Shown here: positions 11,203 through 23,590 of the stretch, one piece after another
Layout of the letters: every line of letters starts with the position of its first letter
Numbering within the stretch: the first letter of the stretch is position 1
Assembly (NCBI RefSeq): GCF_024362695.1
Contig: NC_065426.1
Span: 2,232,001 to 2,296,000 of the forward strand
DNA length: 64,000 bases
Direction: 5' to 3'
Source: Pectinophora gossypiella
Lineage: Eukaryota > Arthropoda > Insecta > Lepidoptera > Gelechiidae
The notes under the pieces: model-generated
The model's input: the letters and a program-made list of their open reading frames with translations, nothing else
Database searches by the model: none
Told to the model about the DNA's origin: nothing
Translations under genes and position numbers: made by a program

Positions 11203-11440
11203 AGACAGCAAACGGTGATGGTAGGGCTGGCAGAGGAAGTCCTAGAAGAACATACATTGACCAAATTGGAGATGTCCTTAGAAAAGGTTTAATACAATCT
11301 ACTTTGAACCGGCGTGCGTGTACGAAACGATTGATGAATGTGGAGGAAGCAAGAGAAGTTTGTCAGGATCAAAGCTACTTAAATTCCATAGTCTCTGCTT
11401 ACCCCGGTGGGAAATGGAAGTGACTTTATGTATGTATGTT
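11203..11440 (+). pseudogene. LINE tail-1 copy
   Basis: gatggtagggctggcagagg to cttaccccggtgggaaatgg and a tatgtatg tail. Frame disrupted. Confidence 0.7.
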
Positions 11441-11611
11441 TAGCCAAGAGATTTGGTATGACATACCATAACGTACAATCTAACAATTGTTTAGTAGAGC
11501 GTAAATATTTGATTTTATTTTCCATTTCATTAGTCAATACACAACCTATATTTTACTTCTAGACGTTTTCTTTTTATTTAGGTACTTGCATTAATTTATA
11601 TTTAAAATGTA

Positions 11612-11838
11612 TGCAGGGTGTTATTGACATCGTAACGAGAATTTTGAGGGATGATTCTGACCACGATTCTGAGTTGATATCAAGTGGAATTTTCCGTCGC
11701 AAAAGTATGGAATTGAAAATATTTTAAAAATAGATAAAAAAGTATGAATTTTGTGACGGAAAATTCTACTTGATATTACCTCAGAATCATGGTCTGATTC
11801 ATCCCCCTCAGTGATGATGATGTCACTAACACCCTGTA
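11612..11838. mobile_element. Foldback mariner-type MITE (CAGGGTG family)
   Basis: Long near-palindrome. Arms start cagggtgttattgacatcgt and end with its complement ...cactaacaccctgta. The family is flanked by TA; five copies occur in the window. Confidence 0.75.
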
Positions 11839-12066
11839 AATATAAATCATTGCAATACAATACAATAACTCTATATTGCACAAAATATAAGGAAAATAAC
11901 AAACAAAATGAAGGAAAAAAACAGTCACAAATGGGACAGAAGTACAGTAGGCTGAAAAGCAATTTCTTCATTTAATTAGATTTTTTTTGTCGCACTTATA
12001 ACATTTTTCTTTATCAAAATTTTATATTTATTTAGTAAGTAATAAACAAACAAATTGATAGAAAAT

Positions 12067-12362
12067 GGCCCCGATTCCTGCAGACATCTCTTAATTTTAC
12101 TTTAAGTTATACCTGTCATTTTCTTATCCGCCGAAAAGGAAAGGGACGGATGATTGACAGCTCTTAATTTTAGGAAGAATGAGTAAATAAATGAATAACC
12201 CGGGCGAATTTTTAGACGGTTGTTTTAGATTTGTGCTTAAAATTGACGTGTGTTCCATAAATTTTATGCTTGTCGATTACCCGTCCCTTTCCTTTTCGGC
12301 GGATAAGAAAATGACAGATATAACCTAAAATAAAATTAGATGGTATTTACAGGAATTAGCAC
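12067..12362. mobile_element. MITE-K, internally deleted copy
   Basis: About 80-bp inverted arms starting ggccccgattcctgcagac, meeting around ttttagacggttgttttag. Compared with 34108-34448 it lacks about 75 central bases. Confidence 0.75.
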
Positions 12363-12416
12363 CATTATTATTTAAATTAATTTATATTTCAATTTGTATT
12401 TTTTATGTTTGTGCTT

Positions 12417-12570
12417 AGAAATGGTTCAGTGCGATCTACTCTGAACCGGCGTGCGTGCATGAAACGATTGTTGAATGTGGACGAAGCAAGAGAAATGTAT
12501 CAGGATCGAAGCAAGTGGAATTCCACAGTCTCTGCTTACCCGATGGGAAATAGGCGTGAGTTTATGTATA
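12417..12570 (+). pseudogene. LINE tail-1 copy
   Basis: 3'-most part: ctactctgaaccggcgtgcg to gggaaataggcgtgagttta. Confidence 0.7.
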
Positions 12571-13086
12571 AGTATATAAATTAGTTTATAGATTTGCTTA
12601 CCTGTTTTTGTGCAAAATATGCTGTACGAGTAAAATTCTTTGTTTAATAGGACTGAGTTGAGATACATGATAAATAATTATAATTTACATTTAATTTCTT
12701 GACTAGATAATTTCGGACTACAGTCGTGAGCTTATATTATGTTTTTTTTATGTTAATTAATAAATATACACACTTGAATACATAAAGTCTCATATTCAAA
12801 TCATAAGTTAACACACGCCGCTTCTCTATACAACTGTATCAACAATGAACCTTACGTAAGCGGGTTACAATGTCATTCTGAATGCATTCCGAATTACGTG
12901 GAGTGAATGCCAGGATTAAAACGTTTACATGTTACGACTCTAGTTTGACTGTTTGTTTTAATGCCCTTACCCCGTGCGTGCGAACGAGACAGGCAGTCTG
13001 AGCTCATTTTCGAAAATTAAAATTCGTTGGTATACTCGTATTAACCAAAACTATACGTAGGTGGTAGTGTACTAGAGTTGGTTCTT

Positions 13087-13231
13087 CTAACAGCGCAATA
13101 CGGCCCACCACCTATCACATTGGTTCGGAAACAGAACAGAAAGCTCGGTGAGGTGCGGGTACTTAGTTCATCTTGCGATGGATGTACCTCCGACTACCCC
13201 AATTGGGTACATAGTCGTCAGCTTATAATAT
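13087..13231 (+). repeat. Repeat-I copy
   Basis: Repeat-I is a ~140-bp unit with agaaagctcggtgagg and catcttgcgatggatgtacc, ending in a tatg-rich tail. Six copies occur in the window. No Pol III boxes seen. Confidence 0.6.
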
Positions 13232-13338
13232 GAAAGACGCTTCCACCTTCCATATTTCGGGGTTCTTTAGGATACAATTTAAATATGTAATAGAACAGAA
13301 TTAATGTTTATTTTTACACAGATACACAAATGTAGTAA

Positions 13339-13483
13339 TGTACAGTCATGAGCAATATAATGTACCCACTTTAGGACTCTGTCGCACTAACATATTTGAC
13401 ATTTAGTGAGACTTACAGTTCAATTTGTCAAAAAAGTTAATGTGACATGGTACCAAAGTGTACATATTAATGCTCGTGACTAG
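13339..13483. repeat. Repeat-J copy
   Basis: tacagtcatgagcaatataa to attaatgctcgtgact. Other copies at 14318, 39090 and 47197. Ends are imperfect inverted repeats (acagtcatgagca / tgctcgtgac). Confidence 0.6.
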
Positions 13484-13494
13484 CCACACGGTCC

Positions 13495-13655
13495 GTTTGG
13501 AGATGGCAGTTGGCCGAGCCGGATCGCCAACAATCCGTCGACCACGGATCGCGGCCAACAGGATCGACCAATGAATGGGCTCGACCAACGAGCTTGGCCA
13601 ATGGGCTCCACAAACAAGCCCGGCCAACTAGCTCGGCCAACGTGAGCCATCGTAT
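13495..13655. repeat. GC-rich degenerate tandem repeat
   Basis: Repeated variants of ctcggccaacgagc / gctcgaccaacgagcttggc in an AT-rich setting. Directly follows repeat-J. Confidence 0.55.
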
Positions 13656-14114
13656 CGAGTCCGTCACGTGTAATACAATAAACCCCCATTTTCGTGTAAA
13701 GTCGCCGGCAATGCTTTCGTTGCATATTCATGACACCTTTGTTATTTAATTTAAACATCCCCTTTTCTGTTTGCACTTTATGTCGCGGGTTCTTTTTTTA
13801 ATTTCGTACCTGTTGGGTGGTGTTTAAGTAAGTGGACGTTAGGATGTTTCTAAAGTAGGTATTGAGTTTAAGTCGTTGAGTGCGCGAGTTTTTTTAAAAA
13901 TAAAGATTTTTATTGTGCATAAATTTAGGTACAGTTATAGACAATAGTTGCAGTTATAGTTGTAAATTACGTCTCACTAAATAAATATTTTATTAGGAGT
14001 AAAACATCCCAAATCCGAATCCGTTTAGCTGCTTATTTTCACAGGTATATCGTTCAACCGACGTAAATGTCCTTTCAAGATCGGCTATTTAGCGTAAGAG
14101 TTTTCATTAGCATA

Positions 14115-14256
14115 GTTGGCTCGACCATTATAGACGGCGATACGGCTCACCTATCTCGTTGGTCTAACAGAAAGCTCGGTGAGGTGTGGGTACTTAGTTC
14201 ATCTCGCGATGGATGTACCTCTCCCCGCAATTGGGATATAGTCGTGATCTTATGTT
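14115..14256 (+). repeat. Repeat-I copy
   Basis: Best-preserved copy: ggctcgaccattatagacgg to the tcttatgttat end. Confidence 0.65.
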
Positions 14257-14317
14257 ATCTTCAACTATTGATTCTTTTTCCACTAAGAAAATAACCAGAG
14301 ACAAACCCACGTGTGTA

Positions 14318-14490
14318 CAGTCATGAGCAATATAATGTACCCACTTTAGGACTCTGTCGCACTAACACTTTTGACATTTAGTGAGACTTACAGTTCAATT
14401 TGTCAAAAAAGTTATTGTGACATGGTACCAAAGTGTATACACTCACGAACATTAATATGTATACATACATATTAATGTTCGTGACCGTAC
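14318..14490. repeat. Repeat-J copy with terminal hairpin
   Basis: Ends in a 19-bp perfect stem (14444-14462 / 14465-14483) with a 2-nt centre; outer ends gtacagtcatgagca / ttcgtgaccgtac are inverted. Confidence 0.65.
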
Positions 14491-16063
14491 ATCAAAGGCA
14501 TCCACTTGAGACGCTCATCAAACTGGAAGTTTCACGTCGCAATTCAGGTCACTCCGGTACGTCTGGACCTTGGGTTAGTTGGTTACCAGCTGGCTGGATG
14601 CCAACCGACGATTGAGACAGATAGTAAGGTGAAAAATATAGAAAACTAGCTATCAGCCCGCGATTTCGTCTGTGTGGATTTCGGTTATGTTTTAAGGGGT
14701 CGTCATCATCTCCCTAGCGTTATTCCGTTTTTCTCTAGAGTCCTCATTTTACAAAGTGGTAACCAAATTATAAAAAGTGTCACACTAAATGACAAAAATA
14801 CTTACACACCTACGTACCTACCTACCTACCTTACCTTACTTATTCACACCTATCCTTCATCGCTTTTTCTTTTTCTCTCTCCGTGTTTCCATCTACGTAC
14901 TATACACAATTTTCAAGAAAACCGTAGTTTAAGCATGAAAATGTAAAAGACAGACAAAGTTACTTACGCATTTATTATACTAGTTTAAAGGGAAATAATG
15001 ACCTTTACGAGTAGGCAGGGTTTGAAAGATTGACTGATTTGTTTTTAAAGGTTGTTTAATTAGGGCACATTGATTGATATAGTCTACTAATGTTATTTTT
15101 AACAGCCTGTCCCCTTTATTATGTTGGATATTTTAAAAATTCGTGTGGATGGTACTTTTCAAATGTGTCTTCGCTCCTCTTAATGATTCTAAATCCTCAA
15201 ATAATTATTGAATTCGTTTCCTCTATTAATATAGGATAATAATTATGTATTTATTATTGAATGTAGTCAAATCTTTACGTTTTACCCCGATGAGATTATT
15301 TATGTAAAATAAATAAAAAGAAGTTTATTCAACCACAAATATTTTTACAAAATTGCTTATATTAATTACATTTTTATTTATTTATTTTTTAGGTTTGCCA
15401 ACAGACAAAAACACTTTTACATGTAACTTAACCTATTTACAAATACTGGACTAGTGCTCGTCCAATTATAGGCAAACACAACATGCTACGTACTTTATTA
15501 ACGCTACAAAGGACGACAATCTACATAAAATAAAGAAACAACAGAGAAATAAATCTTAAAAAGAATAAAACAACACTTAATAAACTTAAATGGTTAAAGA
15601 TCACTCGGCCAAACGAACATTCACAAAATTATTTAATATTTTTTTAAATTTAGGTAAGGAACAGTATAGCAAATCGACTTTGGAGTCCTTATAAAAGTTA
15701 TTATGTTCACGACACATATGCAACACATTATCAGTTCTAGAAGAAAAGGAGGAGCCTCAGTTATGTTGCTGCTTTTCATTCACCCCCTGTACGCGTATAA
15801 GCGTGATCCTATGTAGTGCGGATAGAAAAATGCAAGGAAAGGCTGAAACCCCGAAGAATCCAGTTACACGACTAGCAGGCGTCTCAAAGGCTTTGTTCGT
15901 ATTTACAATGTTTCGTAGCAAATGGTCTGTCTGTGGTCGACGCTTTCACACTTTGTTTGGTGCTTAGTGTTCACCGAGATTTGTGTTAGTATTGCTGTGT
16001 TTATGAGCTCCTGGTACTTTCAAAACGTGATACCATTGTTTTGTTCGAAAACTGTAACATGAA
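14491..16063. other. No supported gene; low-complexity and possible LINE remnant
   Basis: Has an (acct)n run near 14815. On the minus strand around 15610-15740 is an open stretch ending KFKKILNNFVNVRLAE then stop, which I do not recognise. Otherwise AT-rich and featureless. Confidence 0.4.
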
Positions 16064-16196
16064 CATAGAATAAGGAATAACAACAACACTACGTATAAAA
16101 CGGCAACTCTCCACTCCCCACCATCAGTTGAGCTAGGTTTACCTCACCCCCTCTCGGTCTTACTTTAGGCTTCAATCGTATGGACGTCTGTGTAAA
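16064..16196 (+). repeat. Repeat-F fragment
   Basis: First half only, to the cttcaatcgtatggacgt motif. Confidence 0.65.
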
Positions 16197-16392
16197 ACTG
16201 TATTTTTGTTTTATAATGGCATCTGTTTTTTCTGTAATTGTCAATTTTACTAATTAAGTAATATTTATGTATAATTATATCGTTTATAATTAAAATACAA
16301 TGTTGCCAAAGTATCAGATAGAGGTACCAGGGGATCATAAGAAATGAAGAGCTTACATAACAGTCAGCGCCATTGGACATACACAGTGTAGA

Positions 16393-16460
16393 GAATCAAT
16401 CAATCAATCCATCAATAATACTTTATTGCACAACAGTGCAATATAGATAATGCTTAAAAT
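16393..16460 (-). repeat. LINE-like 3' end with (attg)n tail
   Basis: tcaatcaatcaatcc then aatactttattgcacaacag. A similar end lies at 33200-33235. Confidence 0.45.
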
Positions 16461-17340
16461 GATAATGCGCGGTATGAATTAGATCTGTCAAAAAGCTAAA
16501 GCCAGTGTTGGATATTCATTAGTGTAGTGATGTAATCAGTAGAGATTTGGCACATCGATTTTATTTTATCGAACGGTATATAATTCATACCTAAAAACGA
16601 GGGTCATAGTAACAAAGTTGATAAATCATCTCTCTCTATCATTTGCATTCTTCGATGTTTCTGGAAATATAACGGTTAAGACATGCATGCATATCCAGAA
16701 AAAATAACAGAAAGCATTTTTTTGAAAATAGAACGCTCTAAATGTATCGAAGGTACCAGGCAACCATAAGAACAGAACAGTCTTATCTCACCACAATTGA
16801 ACACAGTGTAGAATCAGTCTCACACACCATTTGTCACGAGAATGTAAACACCGCCAAATCCTTCGAGAGCCATTCAAACCCGACTTGGGAATCTAAAATC
16901 TTTTGCGACTTCAAAGGTTTTCCGTGAGGCGAGATAAAATCGTGTACGTGATAAGGATACGTATATTTTGGTGACTGTTTTGTATTTACTTAAAATGTTC
17001 TGTTCACTGAGTTGAGCAGCTGTTGCTTTTAAGTGATGGTAAGTTTATATCAGTGGCATGTGGGAAAACAAGTTGTGAATTTTATCTTAAAGTGAAAACC
17101 ATGTAAGCGACGGTTGGAAAAAGCGCAGTCTGAGGTGATTTTCTTCAAAAAGCTTCGACTTCATTCAATTAATTTCAATCTTGGTAAACCATAACTTGTG
17201 ACCTGCAGGCTTAGCACCGTGCGTGCGAGTTTTTTTCGCCTCGACATACGTCACCCGTCACTCTCTCACAGTACTGCACAGAAAGAGACAGATGAGAATA
17301 CGCGCCACGGAAGAAGTCGACGGATTGTAATGAAACTAAT
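16461..17340. other. No recognisable gene
   Basis: Short ORFs without family motifs or plausible splice context. Nothing supported. Confidence 0.45.
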
Positions 17341-17341
17341 G

Positions 17342-17466
17342 CATCGTCACCTCCTTAGCGTTAACCCGTTTTTACAGGGTTTGCTTACCTATACGATTTG
17401 ACAGGTCCGGTTTTTTACAGAAGCGACTGCCTGTCTGACCTTCCAACCCGCGAAGGGAAAACCAGC
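17342..17466 (-). repeat. SINE-D tail fragment
   Basis: cctccttagcgttaacccgt to cgcgaagggaaaaccagcct. Confidence 0.7.
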
Positions 17467-17932
17467 CTGTGTAATAATTACGTATATGTAGAATCTGCGA
17501 CAGTAGGAGTTCTTTCGTGACATAGATTTTGTTTTAAGCAAATAAATTATCTTTACCTTTAAGCTCAATTTATCTTTTAGTCTTCGATTTGTAATAACAA
17601 TGATAAAGTCGAATTCTGGGCTTAATAGTTTATTTATTACATCACGATCCGATGTTAGTACCCCTCAAAATTCACAACGAAACAATCGTCTGCCATTCGT
17701 AATATGCAAATCTTGTATGAAGGTAAAAGCCACAGTGTAACAGATACAGATATTACCATTAATTACAATTTTCTTACCATGTCGTAACGGCCTTCGACCC
17801 AGTTCTGTCGACCTTGGCTGAATGCGGGTAAGTTTAAGTCGGGATACGGAATAGAGCGGGCAGGTAAAGTTCGATTCGCCGGTTCCGGATTTACATCTAT
17901 GAGTTACTCAATTATCTCACTACTTATAGACA

Positions 17933-18247
17933 ACGGCCTCCAGTGGTTGAGCGTTCTGCTCAAATTCCGGTCCCGGGTTCGAATCCCAATGCGGACAAAT
18001 CACTTTGTGATCCCTAGTTTGGTTAGCACATTACAGGCTGATCACCTGATTGTCCAGAGGCAAGATGGTCCGTGTTTCGGAAGGCACGCTGAGCCGTTGG
18101 TCCCGGTTACTACTTACTGATGTAAGTACGTACTCGTTACTTGAGTCATGTCAGGGGCCTTTGGCGACCCAATAATAACCCTGACACCAGGGTTGAGGAG
18201 GTTGGTCATCCACCTTACAACCCACACCATAGAAGAAGAGAAGAAGA
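17933..18247 (+). repeat. SINE-A, near full-length copy
   Basis: tRNA-like head with B box GGTTCGAATCC; ends in agaagaagagaagaag. Confidence 0.85.
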
Positions 18248-18250
18248 TTA

Positions 18251-18382
18251 CTTATAGACGGCGATACGGGTCCTATCACGTAGGTCTAACAGAAAGCTCG
18301 ATGAGGTGTGGATACTTAGTTCATCTTGCGATGGATATACCTCTGACTACCCCAATTGGGATAAAGTCGTAAGCTTATGTCA
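18251..18382 (+). repeat. Repeat-I copy
   Basis: Lies directly after the SINE-A tail; atagacggcgatacgggtcc to cgtaagcttatgtcatg. Confidence 0.6.
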
Positions 18383-18410
18383 TGTGTTTATCTAGATGAT
18401 TTATCTAGAT

Positions 18411-18592
18411 GAAAAAAAGGACTAGAAGGACTTACATTGACCAGAGATGTCCTTAGAAAATGTTTAGTACGATCTAATCTGAACCGGCGTGCGTGTATGA
18501 AGCGATTGATGAATGTGGAGGAAGCAAGAGAAGTGTGTCAGGATCGAAGCAAATGGAATTCTATAGTCTCTGCTTACCCCGATGGGAAATAT
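18411..18592 (+). pseudogene. LINE tail-1 copy with tttatctagat flanks
   Basis: From aggacttacattgaccagag to the gatgggaaat end. The 11-bp string tttatctagat occurs just before (18388 and 18400) and just after (18593), as expected for a retrotransposition duplication. Confidence 0.7.
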
Positions 18593-19007
18593 TTTATCTA
18601 GATAATTTGACTAGGCTTTACGTAGTTTAGAAATATGTAAATTTTAGAACACCAATACCGACGGTGGCAGCTAGTTAGCTCCTGTTAACTTGAGCTCACC
18701 TCATTAAGGATCACGACGTGAGTTTATTATGCACTTATGGCCTAATTTATAATTCATAATTGGCTGCGCGTAACGGTCGGTAATAAGTATGAGGATACCG
18801 TTAGTGCGCAGGTTTGATATAAATATAGAGCGGTTATAACGCAACGAATCGATAGTATAACGATCGGCCCACGCAATTTGATTCCTTCTTGCCATCTTTC
18901 TGTGCCATCGCACAGCTCTAGTATAGCCCAGACACTCAGTGCGAGTGAGGCAGATAGTTCGCGCGAACCCGCTTACGAATATTTAAGACTTAAATAAGAC
19001 AAAGGGG

Positions 19008-19083
19008 GTGAGGTCGACGCCCGATACGACTGGGGCGGGGCGAAGAGTTCTTGTTCTATACGTACTATTATTCTTTATTCTAT
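19008..19083 (-). repeat. Repeat-F fragment
   Basis: ggtgaggtcgacgcccgata to ttattctttattctatgg. Confidence 0.55.
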
Positions 19084-19121
19084 GGTACCCACGTCATAGT
19101 CGAGATTCCGTACTTTGAAAA

Positions 19122-19430
19122 TATCATCATCATCATCATCATCATCAGCCCATTAACGTCCCCACTGCTGGTGCATGGGCCTTCCCTACGGATGGATAGG
19201 GAGATCGGGCCTTAAACCATCACGCGGGCCCAGTGCGGATTGATGGTATTAACGACTGCTAATTCAGCCGGGACCAACGGCTTAACATGCCTTCCGAAGC
19301 ACGGAGGAGCTCGAGATGAAAACTTTTTTTTTGTTGTCACCCATCCTATGACCGGCCTTTGCGAAAGTTGCTTAACTTCAACAATCGCAGACCGCCGAGC
19401 GCGTTTACCGCTGCGCCACCGAGCTCCTCA
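19122..19430 (-). repeat. SINE-C, full-length copy
   Basis: (atc)n tail through the cccattaacgtccccactgc motif to ctgcgccaccgagctcctca. Confidence 0.83.
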
Positions 19431-19666
19431 CCCATTATTATTCTGATCGAAATAAAGAGAAAAAATATAGGTAGCAACATATAATTCTATACATAATGTA
19501 ATCTAAATATTTATCATCAATTATTTTTATATAAATATGCTTCTGCCATTGCATTGTATTTTTGAATAATTATGTACTTGAGTAATGGGAAAATAGGTTA
19601 TTATCACGTTAAATCAAAACAGCGCCATCTATATTATTTTTGGGGAACGTAGCCTGGAAAGTACCT

Positions 19667-19788
19667 CCGTGGGGTAGTCAGAAGTACCTCTGACATCCAT
19701 TGCAAAATGAACTAAGTGAACACCTCACCAAGCTTTATGTTAGACCAACGTGGTAGGTAGGTCTGCCATATCGCCGTCGTAACTGAAT
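19667..19788 (-). repeat. Repeat-I copy
   Basis: ggggtagtcagaagtacctc to gtctgccatatcgccgtc. Confidence 0.6.
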
Positions 19789-19943
19789 CGCGACGAGAAA
19801 AAATGAAAATTTAACCCAACCCTTTGAAAATTCAATTATACTCGTAGCCTGCCCTTTTGATAATGGCCAGTCGAAAAGTAACCTTTTTTGATAAAGTGAA
19901 TTAAAATGTTCAAACGATCATTGAATTTTTGGATCTGAAAATT

Positions 19944-19985
19944 ATTGGGAATTATGCTACATGCCAGTGTAGCATAATTCCCAAT
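19944..19985. repeat. Perfect 18-bp hairpin
   Basis: Arms ATTGGGAATTATGCTACA / complement with a 6-nt loop (tgccag). Confidence 0.85.
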
Positions 19986-20102
19986 ACTTTTCTACGTTAG
20001 CAGTAAACTGATTTCGACTTTATGACTATTCATGTTTAGAATATAGATAATTTATACCACGTGGTTTGCAGGATTTGTACCCGGTTAATGGCAATGGTTT
20101 AA

Positions 20103-20405
20103 TGGCAAGGTTGAGCGTTGTGATCCGGAGGTCCTGGGTTCGAATCCCGGTGGGGCAAGTCACAAAAACCACTTTGTGATCCCTAGTTTGGTTAGGATAT
20201 GACAGGCTGATCATCTGATTGTCTAGAAGTAAGATCCGCGCTTGGGAAGGCACGTTAAACCGTTGGTCCCGGTTACTACTTACCAATGTAAGTAAGTAGT
20301 CGTTACATGAGTCATTTCAGGGGCCGTTGGCGGCTCAATAGTAACTCTGACACCAGGGTTGATGAAGTTGGTAATCCACCTCACAACCCACACGAGAGAA
20401 GATGA
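20103..20405 (+). repeat. SINE-A copy, head truncated
   Basis: Starts at aaggttgagcgttgtgatcc; the start overlaps a reverse repeat-E fragment (20058-20100). Confidence 0.83.
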
Positions 20406-20726
20406 GCCTAACGCTCAACCACAGGCCGCTTGCCTAAAGTTTAGGTAATAAGGCTCTTTTTCATAAGTACCGGTTATGTTGGACCCAGCTTTTGGCTTCA
20501 CGAAACATAGCATTAAGATAAATAACGGTTGTAAGCAATTGCATTTATCATTATCAGTCATCTAGGAGTGTTAGAGGATAAATGGCGAAGGTTTCTATGT
20601 AAGGGCGTATCGGTTCGATCGCGGGCACGACCAAATTTCACAACCGACGACCTACGCTTTTTGGTTGTAGGATGCAAAGTGTTGCTCAAACTAGATAGGT
20701 ATGTTTGAATGCATCGATGAAAGTAT

Positions 20727-20864
20727 CCAGTGATCTAGTGGTTTGAGCGTTGGGCTCATCCGCAGGTCCCGGGTTCATATCCCGGTGGGGACATATCACA
20801 AAAATCACTTTGCGATCCCTAGTTTGCTTACGACATTACGGGGTGATCACCTGATTGTCCGTAA
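20727..20864 (+). repeat. SINE-A, 3'-truncated copy
   Basis: Has tRNA-like head and aaatcactttgcgatcccta, stops after cacctgattgtccgtaaa before the core. Confidence 0.78.
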
Positions 20865-21830
20865 AATTACATTGAATATTTTTCTGGTAATCTTTGCAAA
20901 ACGTAATTTAGCGTGTATTTTTTTGATGAGAAGTGTATATATATGTTAATCATTTTCGTACCAGATGCACTAAATCGTTGTTTTAATAACACGCTAGTTT
21001 TATATCATCTCATCATTAATTTAATGGAAGTTATCAATAAAACAAAGAGTTCTAATGACGAATTAACAAAAGGAATTTGCATAGAAAACGAAGTCACATC
21101 CTGGTTAGACTTTCCAAAATCACAGAAATCGTGTTACAAAGTTAAACAAATACAAATGTTTAATTCCAGATTCGTACCACGGAATCGGTGTCAATTTGCC
21201 ATACGAATGCCGAATCATTCATCTACATTTGTCTCACGTAGTCACTTTCATACGTCTTATTTGCTTCTCTCCTGATGTTTGGTTCTCTAAACGATTCGGT
21301 ACAATAAAAGCAGAAAGAAAGAAAATATTTATTCGGCAAAAAATACATAATTACATATTGTTATATGGTAGTTAGTAATTAACAATAGAGTTATAAATAG
21401 CAGTAATCGAACCTGCATCGTCGGGTTCAAGGTAGCCATTACACCACAAAAAATAGTCTCACGAAATAGATGTCAATTCGCAACAAGAATGCCAAATCGT
21501 TAATCGATATTTTCCTCACGTTCCCAACACTATTACTCCTACGTCTTCGGACTTACTCTCAAGAAATTAACCTTTATATCGTTGAGATAAGGGTCAGTGA
21601 AAGTTGACGCCCACGAAAATTGGAAGGTTTTAGGAGAATAGAATTTTTGATGAGTTTAACTAAGTTTTCGGAGACCCAAAGTTGCATGTCGCAAGTTGTA
21701 GACGTAAGTTGTCTTTGTTAATGATTTAGGTTGGTAGTACTTACGAGTTAGTTGGGCAAGTTGGCAACTGTAACAGTTTACAAACTTCGCCTAATTCTTG
21801 CTCGGTTAGAGAGTCAATGTTAAGTATTTA
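20865..21830. other. No supported gene
   Basis: A 120-codon open frame (20913-21275) has no recognisable motif, signal or splice context. The rest is AT-rich. Confidence 0.45.
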
Positions 21831-21831
21831 A

Positions 21832-21933
21832 CGGCACACGATCCGTAGGTCCCGGTTTCGAATCCCGATCGCATATCACAAAAATCACTTTGTGATCCCT
21901 AGTTTGGTTGGAACATTGCAGGCTGATCACCTT
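21832..21933 (+). repeat. SINE-A, 3'-truncated fragment
   Basis: cgatccgtaggtcccggttt to cattgcaggctgatcacctt. Confidence 0.72.
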
Positions 21934-21968
21934 CATTTTCCCATGAAAATAAATAAAAAAAATGGAAT

Positions 21969-22196
21969 ATAATATAATAGAAATAGTTTATTATAAAAGG
22001 GCGCCACACAAAAAAAAAGACAATAACATCATATCAAATTTACACTGAACAATTACAAAAAAAAGCAAGACGGATGTATGTCGAAATGATCATAAGGTGG
22101 TGGTGGACGTCCTGAGATAAAAGGGCCTCACTCAGCACAAGTCGCGGCGTGAACCACGATATTATGTGGACCCTGTTGGGTGACGCACGAACATCG
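21969..22196. repeat. Repeat-M copy
   Basis: Same orientation as 4782-5003; ends at tggaccctgttgggtgacgc. Confidence 0.55.
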
Positions 22197-22869
22197 TGTC
22201 CCATAAACATGTATTAATAGAATATATAAAATTTAATATAGTACCAAATTACTTTACTAGAATTAGAGTGTACATAAACAAATATTATCACTAAGATGTT
22301 TATTTATTTATTGAATCTTTTAACAACATGTATACGTAAATACTTAAGGTTAGAATAAATAATAAATAAATCACCGGATGATGATGATCTGTGCTTCCGG
22401 CTATTATTTACTTAAGTAAGTATATAGTCGTTACACAATATTTTACTATTTTTTAATTTTTATGTCTCTGGCTCAATAGTAACCCTGACACCAGGGTTGA
22501 ATACCAATAGACCGTACAAACTTTCTTTTAATACTTTTCTTTCTTTTCTTACGTAGATTTTTACCAGTGTTCATTAGAATCATTGGCACATTGATTTTTG
22601 AAATTATTATGCGTAAAAAAAACACGTAACTCGCGTAAAGCCCTCATACGTAATACCCAGCCGACACGAGACCTGTCAACCCAGTTTCGAACCCGACAAC
22701 TCCACAAATCCGTCACCCGCCAAGCGTGAGTTGGATTCCGTAATTAAGCCTATAAAAAGCCACCGGCTACGCTCGCGGGGTATTTTTAACCCAGCTACAT
22801 TTATTGGGACAGAGATGTTAGACATTTCGCTGCATTCGGATTCGAAAGGTTACGGATCTTTCGGATATT

Positions 22870-23162
22870 ATATTTAACTAGCGACCCGCCCCGGCTTCGC
22901 TCGGGTGCAATGCTGAGGAAAAAATGAAATTATTTACCACATCACATTAAAAGCCTCAAAAATAACACACTACACCACACTATATACATATGTGTATTCT
23001 CCACTATTTAATGGATGTTATTATACATATAAACCTTCCTCTTGAATCGCTCTATCTATTAAAAAAACCGCATCAAAATCCGTTGCGTAGTTTTAAAAAT
23101 GTAAGCGTACATATGGATATAGGGACAGAAGAAACGACTTTGTTTTATACTATGTAGTGATT
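22870..23162 (+). repeat. Repeat-S copy (lepidopteran-type interspersed repeat)
   Basis: Starts ctagcgacccgccccggctt and ends ttttatactatgtagtg, enclosing ccgcatcaaaatccgttgcg. A shorter reverse copy lies at 34845-35000. Class uncertain. Confidence 0.6.
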
Positions 23163-23344
23163 TTAAAAAGAAACCTACTCTGGAAACAGTGGAAACGGTA
23201 TAACGGTCGTCGGTGATGTGTCGTTCCGAGGAATGTTCCCACTTTGGGAACGTTCCCGGCAGTAAAAAGTTACAAAACTTACGTAAAAAGAGCTTTACTA
23301 CCTAAACCTTAAGCAAATAAAACCAGAGTACAAGAACGAACAAT

Positions 23345-23590
23345 TTGAAAGAGAATAGTAGCCAATGTCGTCGAGAGAGATGTTGTGTAGAAGACGATAT
23401 AGTGACTAAGATTGAGAAGGGAATGTTAAGTTGGTTTGGACACGTAGAACGAATGAAGGATAATAGGATTACGAAAGCAGTATATAAAGCGACGGTTGGT
23501 AGTAGGGCTGATAGAGGAAGACCTAGAAGGACGTATATTGACCAAATTGGGTCCTTAGAAAAGATTCAGTACGATCTACTCTGAATCGGA
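23345..23590 (+). pseudogene. LINE tail-1, longest coding remnant
   Basis: Translates as KIEKGMLSWFGHVERMKDNR then ADRGRPRRTYIDQIG. This is the C-terminal module of LINE reverse transcriptases (WFGHVERM ... RGRPRRT). Frameshifted after DQIG relative to other copies. Confidence 0.72.

Noticed and set aside
17690..17725. ATGAAG|GTAAAAG considered as the missing upstream mim exon end
   Set aside because: The codons before it (RLPFVICKSC) do not resemble the expected GGLFQTI...DMK segment.
20913..21275. 120-codon open reading frame
   Set aside because: No homology pattern, signal peptide or splice context; length is expected by chance in AT-rich DNA.
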